A model generated the notes under the pieces. That model made no database searches. It saw nothing but the letters and a program-made list of their open reading frames with translations, and was not told where the DNA came from. Positions 57,569 to 64,000 of a stretch of 64,000 nt of DNA are shown piece by piece (the first letter of the stretch is position 1; each line of letters starts with the position of its first letter). Where the stretch lies: contig CANNZV010000269.1 in assembly GCA_947561585.1 (NCBI GenBank), forward strand, positions 248,001 through 312,000. The letters run 5' to 3'. Both the position numbers and the translations under genes were made by a program. This DNA is from Caprella mutica (taxonomy: Eukaryota > Arthropoda > Malacostraca > Amphipoda > Caprellidae).

Positions 57569-57715
57569 GTAAGTGGTAATATATAAATGTATACGATATA
57601 TCTTGTTACTACTTTGGTATATCTTCTTATACGATATATCTTATTGATTCTAATAATTTATCATATAATTTATTGGTGTCACTCCTGTCATGTTATTGGA
57701 TGATTTGCATCGCGT

Positions 57716-58425
57716 GACTATTTTTGCACCATGTGACTTGTTTTGCACCACGTGACTCTTTTTGCACCACGTGACTCTTTTTGCACCACGTGACTCTTTT
57801 TGCACCACGTGACTCTTTTTGCACCACGTGACTCTTTTTGCACCACGTGACTCTTTTTGCACCACGTGACTCTTTTTGCACCACGTGACTCTTTTTGCAC
57901 CACGTGACTCTTTTTGCACCACGTGACTCTTTTTGCACCACGTGACTCTTTTTGCACCACGTGACTCTTTTTGCACCACGTGACTCTTTTTGCACCACGT
58001 GACTCTTTTTGCACCACGTGACTTCTTTTGCACCATGTGACTTCTTTTGTACCACGTGACTCTTTTTGCACCACGTGACTCTTTTTGCACCACGTGACTC
58101 TTTTTGCACCACGTGACTCTTTTTGCACCACGTGACTCTTTTTGCACCAAGTGACTCTTTTTGCACCAAGTGACTCTTTTTGCACCACGTGACTTGTTTT
58201 GCACCACGTGACTTGTTTTGCACCACGTGACTTGTTTTGCACCACGTGACTTGTTTTGCACCACGTGACTTGTTTTGCACCACGTGACTTGTTTTGCACC
58301 ACGTGACTTGTTTTGCACCACGTGTCTTTTTTTGTACCACGTGACTTTTTTTGCACCACGTGACTTGTTTTGCACCACGTGTCTTTTTTTGTACCACGTG
58401 ACTTTTTTTGCACCACGTGACCTTT
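57716..58425. repeat. 20-bp minisatellite of E-box (CACGTG) units
   Basis: About 35 tandem copies of TGCACCACGTGACTCTTTTT. Nearly every unit holds the palindrome CACGTG. Sub-blocks vary as ACTTGTTTTG or ACTCTTTTTG. It lies after the last laminin exon seen. The 230-240 codon minus-strand frames are repeat artefacts. Confidence 0.92.
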
Positions 58426-59425
58426 TTTTAAATTATTAAATATAAAAAAATATATACCTATAATATATATATATGTGATTTATATTTTTGGTACATTTAA
58501 TAATTTAAATTTATTTAAGATGCAATCTTTTCTCCAATAAATAAAAAACACCTATTTAATTTATTTTAGTTTTAAATGGAAGGGTATAGCATATATTGCC
58601 ATTATTTTAATTTATTTAATCAGTGTTATTATTCCTTCCCGAAATTGAATTTTAGTGATCTGTGGGGTAAGTTACGAATTATCGGACAGTTGAGGTAAAT
58701 TGTCGGAATTATAACTTTTTGCATCTATAAGTTAATAGCGCCCCCCCCCCCTCTCTTGTAGGCTATGTTATGACGTCATACTTAACCACTGGTCATCATT
58801 TTCATTCTTATCTCCCGTCCATATTATTTCATAAGAAAAATATGATTGAATAAATATACCTATATTACTAAATCAAATAATACATCAAAAATCTTAAAAT
58901 TTGCTTATTATGATACACGATTATACATTAAACCATCTTACAAATGAATTACCTAACAACCTATCCATTCATTCTCTTAATTTCTCATGACTGTAGTAAC
59001 TAACCTCACCGCTAGAGGCGCTGTAACACTCTACCGGCACACAACCGCAATCATCTTTAGTTTGCTTTGAAGGTTGGAGTGGAGAGGTTGTGTGTGTGCC
59101 TTCTTCATGAACTTTTAACTAAAGTGCACTGAAAAAAATATATGAATAATATTCTGTTGGGAACATTTTTTTTTATAGTAATTGAAAATATAAATTTAGT
59201 GAATAAAAAAAAATATATATTTTTTTTAATGTTTATTATTGTTTATGTTTGTACTTCGGATTGACATAAATTAAATATTAATAATTGCATTGAGTGCAGT
59301 GACCAGTACTCACTGTACTAATATTTACTGTGTGTACTGTACTGGTATTTACTGTATATGGTTATTGAAATGAACATATTTATAATAAAACTTTCATGCC
59401 AATAACTTTTTAATAAATTTATATA
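58426..59425. other. AT-rich sequence with a family A end and a poly-C run
   Basis: A family A left end lies at 58665 (GGGTAAGTTACGAATTATCG). A run of eleven or twelve C follows GCG at about 58740. Around 59285-59355 a CAGTACTCACTGTACTAATA-type phrase is repeated in loose form. No gene recognised. Confidence 0.4.
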
Positions 59426-60604
59426 GGGTGGGTAAAAAAAACTCAACTTTGAATCCATATACTACAAAAACTACTACTGTTCTGATTTTTTAATATTACC
59501 ATTGTGTTTGTCTACTTCTTTTACATTAAAGTAAATAATGCAAAACTATTCATTCATCAATATTGATGTTATAGTGGTAATAGTGATAAAAAAAGTATGC
59601 TTGCGCACAGACATCAAATACGAAGGATGTTTTTACTGCAGAAAAACACGCTAATCTTTCATATTCATACCATATCATTAACAATACATTGTAAAGTACT
59701 TGTTATCTTATTTCCTTCATTACTACATATCCATACCGACTCCTTCCACATGTCCTCCGTTTCTTGCCAAATATATTTCAATAATTATTCTCATTACGGC
59801 CATAACGATCGCTGTGCGACATTTGCTAACTGATGTGTTCAACAATCGCATTATTGCACTAAACTCTGCTATTGAGTGGACAGTAAAGGGCCGTACACAC
59901 GTAGGGTTTTTTAAGTCTTTCCACCAGACTTTTTGCTAAGCTCCTCCTACTTTTTCCACGAGAATATAAGAAAAACTATATAATTATTATTTATTTCAGT
60001 TGGTATCCATGATACCTGCAGGTATCCTTTTCATAAATAATAATTATATCGTTTTTTCTTATATTCTCGTGGAAAAAGTAGGTGGAGCTTAGCAAAAAGT
60101 CTGGTGGAAAGACTTGAAAAAAATCCCTTAAAATCACTGGATTTGACACCATGTGATTTCTTCTTTTTGGGACATTTGAAGTGGTTGTTGTGCTCTCCTT
60201 CGCCAGCGTCAGACGGCTTGAAGGAGAGAATCAGCCACCAGTGAAGTGAATTTTCCTAAAGAAAACCTTGTTTTAGTAAAAAGAGTCATGGCAGCAATGT
60301 GAATAATGAAAATGTGTTTGTTTTATAATGGGTTGTTAATAATAGGTTATAAAGGCTTATTGTGTTACATTTTTCTGCAGTAGAAAGAAATCGTAATTTT
60401 CTGTTTGTGCGCAAGCATACTTTTGACACCATTTGCTATAATCGCTATAGCATCAGTATTGAAGGATGAATAGTTTTGAACTCTTCACTTCTTATGTAGA
60501 AGAAGTAGACAAACACAATGGTATAATTAAGAAAATCAAGGCGTGAGTTGTTTTTGAGGTATATTGATTCAAAGTTGGTTATCATTTTTTTGACCCACCC
60601 TGTA
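59426..60604 (+). mobile_element. mariner-like element with long TIRs, transposase remnant, interrupted by a MITE
   Basis: The left end TATAGGGTGGGT and right end ACCCACCCTGTA are inverted. The inverse match continues for about 200 bases on each side (CTCAACTTTGAATCCATATA; GTATGCTTGCGCACAGACAT at 59596 and its inverse at 60405). Inside, 59815-59886 plus 60129-60240 code transposase C-terminal sequence with the mariner-type SLDLTPCDFFFLGHLKWL motif. The reading frame is broken by the family B MITE 59887-60128. The element is short of a full transposase and inactive. Confidence 0.75.
59884..60131. mobile_element. Family B (Harbinger-type) MITE inserted in a mariner transposase
   Basis: Element 59887-60128, flanked by TAA. 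The left arm is intact (AGGGCCGTACACACGTAGGG); the right arm is shortened at the tip (GACTTGAAAAAAATCCCT). Taking out the element and one TAA joins GAGTGGACAGTA to AAATCACTGG, which keeps the transposase frame. Confidence 0.85.
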
Positions 60605-61238
60605 CATGGAATAAAAACTAACTATACCACATTTCTTGTACAGAGATCTTTTTTGTTTAAACTATTACAGTAGTTATTTAATTTAATTTACATATGTTGT
60701 AGGTAGGGTGAAGTAACCCACTAGTATCATGGATACCAAATAAGGAGTTAAATTATAGTTACTAGTACAGTACCTGTTATTGAATCTAAATTATATTCGA
60801 ATGCAAGTATGTATTATGGATAAACATATTCTGATTAAACAAAAAAAAAATCTCTCAAAAGCCAAAATATAAATTTATTTTTTAAATAATTAGTGTCAAT
60901 ATTATTGTAGCCCGTAGTCATGATACTGCAGAAAATTATTAGTTTTCCTTTTCTATTACTGTTTCTTTGATTTTTCTCTGATTTTTCTTTGATTTACACT
61001 AACTTTATGAGGCGCTGTTGATAGAATGACTGTTTAACACATTTTGTGACACACGGACAGACAGACGGACGGACGTGGCTCTTATTATAGTATAGATTTT
61101 TCTTGTTCCCCTAGTAGCCTACTTAAAATTTCATGGGGTATATAATTCATACCTGGTTATTATTCATTTATCCTATTCATTTATTCATTGAATTGGGAGG
61201 TAATTGATAATATGTATTATATTTTATGAACTTCTGAG
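60605..61238. other. AT-rich sequence, repeat debris
   Basis: A small palindromic core fragment lies at about 60706-60745 (GGGTGAAGTAACCCACTAGT, ATCATGGATACCAAAT). ACGGACAGACAGACGGACGG near 61055 is a common transposon-type simple motif. No gene. Confidence 0.4.
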
Positions 61239-61528
61239 ACAGACTATATTATCGTACAGACTATATTATCGTACAGACTATATTATCGTACAGACTATAT
61301 TATCGTACAGACTATATTATCGTACAGACTATATTATCGTACAGACTATATTATCGTACAGACTATATTATCGTACAGACTATATTATCGTACAGACTAT
61401 ATTATCGTACAGACTATATTATCGTACAGACTATATTATCGTACAGACTATATTATCGTACAGACTATATTATCGTACAGACTATATTATCGTACAGACT
61501 ATATTATCGTACAGACTATATTATCGTG
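61239..61528. repeat. 17-bp minisatellite
   Basis: About 17 perfect or nearly perfect tandem copies of CAGACTATATTATCGTA. The uniformity implies recent expansion or ongoing homogenisation. The 136-codon ORF over it (period 51 bp) is an artefact. Confidence 0.93.
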
Positions 61529-62841
61529 ATGGTAGATCTCATTTCAATTATATTCTCTTAGCCCCTTACCGTTCACAAACGTGTTTACATAATTACTTTC
61601 TGACTGAATATTGACCATTAGAACTGTGAATGGTTAACCAATTGCTTCTATTTTTTCAAAATTAATTTTATGAATGGAAAATAATGAAATTGAATTCAAA
61701 TTTAAAATTAAAAGTCCCGTTTTATTGTGAAATCATTGAAACTGAAGTAAATTTAGAATAGATATCCTAACAATAGATTTTATTCAGCCGAAATATTACT
61801 TTTGAACTAATAATTTTTTTAAATTTTGAATTAAGAGCAAACGGTAAAATTATTGGTCAATATGACCCTAAGTTATGTAATAACTGGCGTAGTTTAGTAA
61901 CTTATTAGTGGCTATAAAGTGTAATAATTAACGAGTGTTTTTGTGAATGTATGCACAGGTTGTAACTTTACCTGCCTTAGTAAGGTGTGCTGCTAATCAG
62001 TTTTGACGTGACACACCTGTATGGTAATTGGGTACCTGCCTTAACACAGTAATACCTGTGTTAACGCAGTGTCGAGTGGAAAGTCTTAGGCTCGGTCACA
62101 TCGCAAAAACGACTATATACTGGAGCGTTCTTGGAGCAGTGAAATAAACCGTTCACCAGAAGTTGGCCCCCGTTCAGACTGCGCCATATACTCTCATTCC
62201 CCGCTTATGATCCTTCCTACAGCTACGAAAGTTTTCAGCTGCACAAAATACAGCGAGGGATGAGGTGCGGGAAATTTTCCGCTCCGGCAAATTTCACAAC
62301 CACTCTAAAAAAAGGCCAAGTTAAAGCTTAGCATCGCTAGACGCAAATTCGTGGTCGCTTGGGATTGCTAGACCAACACAGAAATCTTGAGCACTAGACC
62401 ACCGCTGCTTCGCAAGCTTTGCCTGGGTGGTGATTAAACGTTGCACAAACTTTGGTAAAGCGGTTGTAAGCGTTTTACGAGCGGACAAGGGATTACTGAA
62501 AATGTGACTAGCGTTGCATCAGTGATCCATTGCAGTGGTGAATTTTGATTTGATTCGGCGTTGGTAACGAGGTGTCGGAGCGCTACATACCTGTAAATGC
62601 TTGCGTCTCCGAAAGATCAACGGTCGTGACGCTCGCTACCGATTAGCCAACGCTATAGCAACGTCGACTTCCTTGGTGCACCGCTATGGCAACGACTGTG
62701 TTTTCGATTTGTTTTCCTCTTTTGTGCGCCCCCAGGGGCTCTATCCTGAAGCTGTCTGTGGTGAATGGAAGAGAAAGGGGTTGCCGTCCCTTCGGCCCCG
62801 AACTGTTGTAATTTGGATTATGAATTGTCTTTTTCATTTTT
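61529..62841. other. Intergenic or laminin intron sequence
   Basis: AT-rich to about 62090, then GC-balanced sequence (62090-62840) beginning GGCTCGGTCACATCGCAAAA. The latter looks like part of a further repeat but no partner is in the window. A possible 21-base exon at 61959-61979 is discussed under findings. No gene called. Confidence 0.35.
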
Positions 62842-63228
62842 ACCATGTTTATCATTTTTCAACGCTACTTGCAGTTTTAGAAGATATCGCTAGGGTTATG
62901 CTCTTCAACTACGTGGTCTTAGATTTGGTATTAGGTAGGCTCGTAGGCTTCATTTTCAATCACCTCTTCATTTTCCTCTTCCATCCGTGAGTGCAGCCGC
63001 TGGTGCTTGTGTCCCGTTTCGTCACATTCCTTGGTAAGTAACTGCATTCACGGAGTAGCTTTTCTGCATCCTTGAGCATCGTCACCGACGGTGGTAAGTG
63101 ACTTTGTTCATGGAGCCACTTTTCTTTCTGATTGCTTCTTCTAGTCCCTTGTATTTATTTTCCTTTTGACGTCAGCGATATGGCCTTTGGTTCCGAAGCA
63201 GACGTTAAACCCCTACTAAATTAATTAA
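62842..63228 (+). repeat. Family F dispersed repeat, contiguous copy
   Basis: Contains both halves that are separated at 29194-29459 and 31755-32010, joined at TTCATTTTCCTCTTCCATCC (62967-62986). Ends GCAGACGTTAAACCCCTACT. Confidence 0.7.
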
Positions 63229-63593
63229 TCCCCTTTCGTGCAAGGTGACGAGCGTTTTCGAAAATCGGTCTCCTCTCCATTCCGGTCAAAGAACGTTCCA
63301 ACAAAGTTTGGGTGGTGTGACGTGTGTCTTATTTTCGTTGGTTAGTTAAAACTTTGCGGTGTATCCGTGCTACCTAATTATCATTTTTTTGCAATGATTG
63401 TGTTTCATTTTTTTGTCGTTTGGCATAACTTTGTTGTATCTATGATACCTAGCAATAATTTACATTATTTTGATTGTATTATTTGATTGATAATTGATTC
63501 CATTATTTATTCCTTAAATAGGTTTTTTAAGTTGTTTAGTATATGATAATAGGGACTTTTAAATGAGAAATGAAGTGAAAAGTTGTGAAAAAG

Positions 63594-64000
63594 ATGAGGA
63601 AGGTGTTTGCGTTCCTCGACAGTCTCCTGTTAGTGACGTCAGTGTGCAGTGTAGCTACAGTCAATGACACTGTCAGTGTACCTAGCGACACTGTCAGTGT
63701 ACTTAGTGACACTGTTAGTGTACCTAATCCCGAGGACATTGTCAGTGTAGTGAACCTCAAAGGAAGCCACAAGCGGGACATAGAGAGAAGTAGCTACAAG
63801 TACCATTCACAAGATACTGCCTACAACCGAACACAGTCTACCTACCTCAAAAAACTACGAGATGCCGTCAAATCTTCTACGATTCAGACTTACGACTACA
63901 AGCAGAGCGCTGACTATCGTAGCAGGTTAGACAGGTTACGGACAAGGTACACCGTACCAAGGACCAGGTTATTTGACCATCGGGGCCGCCTCAACCCCAA
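63594..64000 (+). CDS. Unrecognised secreted protein, 3'-partial
   Basis: An ORF runs open from ATG 63594 to the window end (135 codons). An in-frame TGA lies just upstream at 63576, and this ATG is the first after it. Residues 1-22 (MRKVFAFLDSLLLVTSVCSV) look like a signal peptide. Then comes an 8-residue tandem repeat (SDTVSVPS/SDTVSVLS/SDTVSVPN, 24-bp unit), a dibasic HKRD site at about residue 60, and a basic, Tyr-, Ser- and Arg-rich region without Cys (SSYKYHSQDTAY, TYLKKLRDAV, RSRLDRLRTRY). I do not recognise the family. The dibasic site would fit a cleaved precursor or an extracellular structural protein, but neither is shown. It could also end at a splice donor beyond the window, and it might lie inside a large laminin intron. 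Confidence 0.6.
   Translation, partial: MRKVFAFLDSLLLVTSVCSVATVNDTVSVPSDTVSVLSDTVSVPNPEDIVSVVNLKGSHKRDIERSSYKYHSQDTAYNRTQSTYLKKLRDAVKSSTIQTYDYKQSADYRSRLDRLRTRYTVPRTRLFDHRGRLNP

Noticed and set aside
57650..58416. Three minus-strand frames over 230 codons (VTWCKKSHVVQ repeats)
   Set aside because: 20-bp unit read as a 60-bp period in all three frames; non-coding minisatellite.
61204..61614. 136-codon ORF with IVQTILSYRLYYRTDY repeats
   Set aside because: 17-bp minisatellite with a 51-bp period.
1..64000. tRNA, rRNA or snRNA genes
   Set aside because: Read for tRNA box B-like GGTTCGANTCC and for snRNA-like stretches by eye; none convincing. A covariance-model scan was not possible.

Overview
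The window looks like a piece of an insect (at least arthropod) nuclear genome. Genes are split by GT-AG introns. Coding exons are clearly richer in G+C than the very AT-rich introns and spacers. The spaces between exons are filled with MITE-type elements, mariner, hAT-like and BEL/Pao remnants, and an unusual number of minisatellites. I cannot name the species; the gene content and element types would suit a hemipteran, but that is a guess.

Layout, left to right, all genes on the + strand. (1) 92-4265: 3' part of a glutamate carboxypeptidase II / NAALADase-like M28 peptidase (copy A), whose first exons lie before the window. (2) 9638-15767: a complete tandem paralogue (copy B, 9 exons, 775 aa, type II membrane anchor). 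Matching exons have identical lengths, but copy A has one extra intron. (3) 24017-27785: EMC2 (ER membrane complex subunit 2, TPR protein), first exon not found; its last intron has a GC donor. (4) 29996-31363: an intronless secreted CUB + chymotrypsin-like serine protease, lying between two halves of a dispersed repeat. (5) 34500-36170: a decayed BEL/Pao pol remnant. (6) 38355-57568: the 5' 21 exons (1013 codons) of a laminin alpha chain of the alpha-1/2 (wing blister) type: signal peptide, LN, LE, L4 and LE domains; the rest of the chain is not visible. (7) 63594-64000: start of an unrecognised secreted protein, cut by the window end.

Mobile DNA: (B) Harbinger-type MITEs (TIR AGGGCCGTACACACG, TTA/TAA target duplications) at eight or more places; (A) TA-flanked MITEs (TIR GGGTAAGTTACGAATTATCG); (C) hAT-like elements (TIR TAGGGTTGTGAC, two with perfect 8-bp duplications); (D) a 1.86-kb element with about 550-bp inverted arms; further single TIR elements; and a mariner remnant interrupted by a B MITE. 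Families A and B share the same palindromic core built on TTGGTATCCATGATACCT.

The most unusual signal is the link between minisatellites and splice sites. Laminin exon 13 (50129-50283) has as its acceptor the last unit of a 66-bp tandem array of near-identical acceptors, and as its donor the first unit of about 47 tandem 22-bp copies of that donor. The intron before laminin exon 5 holds about 52 copies of a 23-bp unit that repeats the exon-5 acceptor and first exon bases. A 33-bp array in NAALADase copy B resembles the exon-5 donor region, and its unexpanded form is still visible in copy A.
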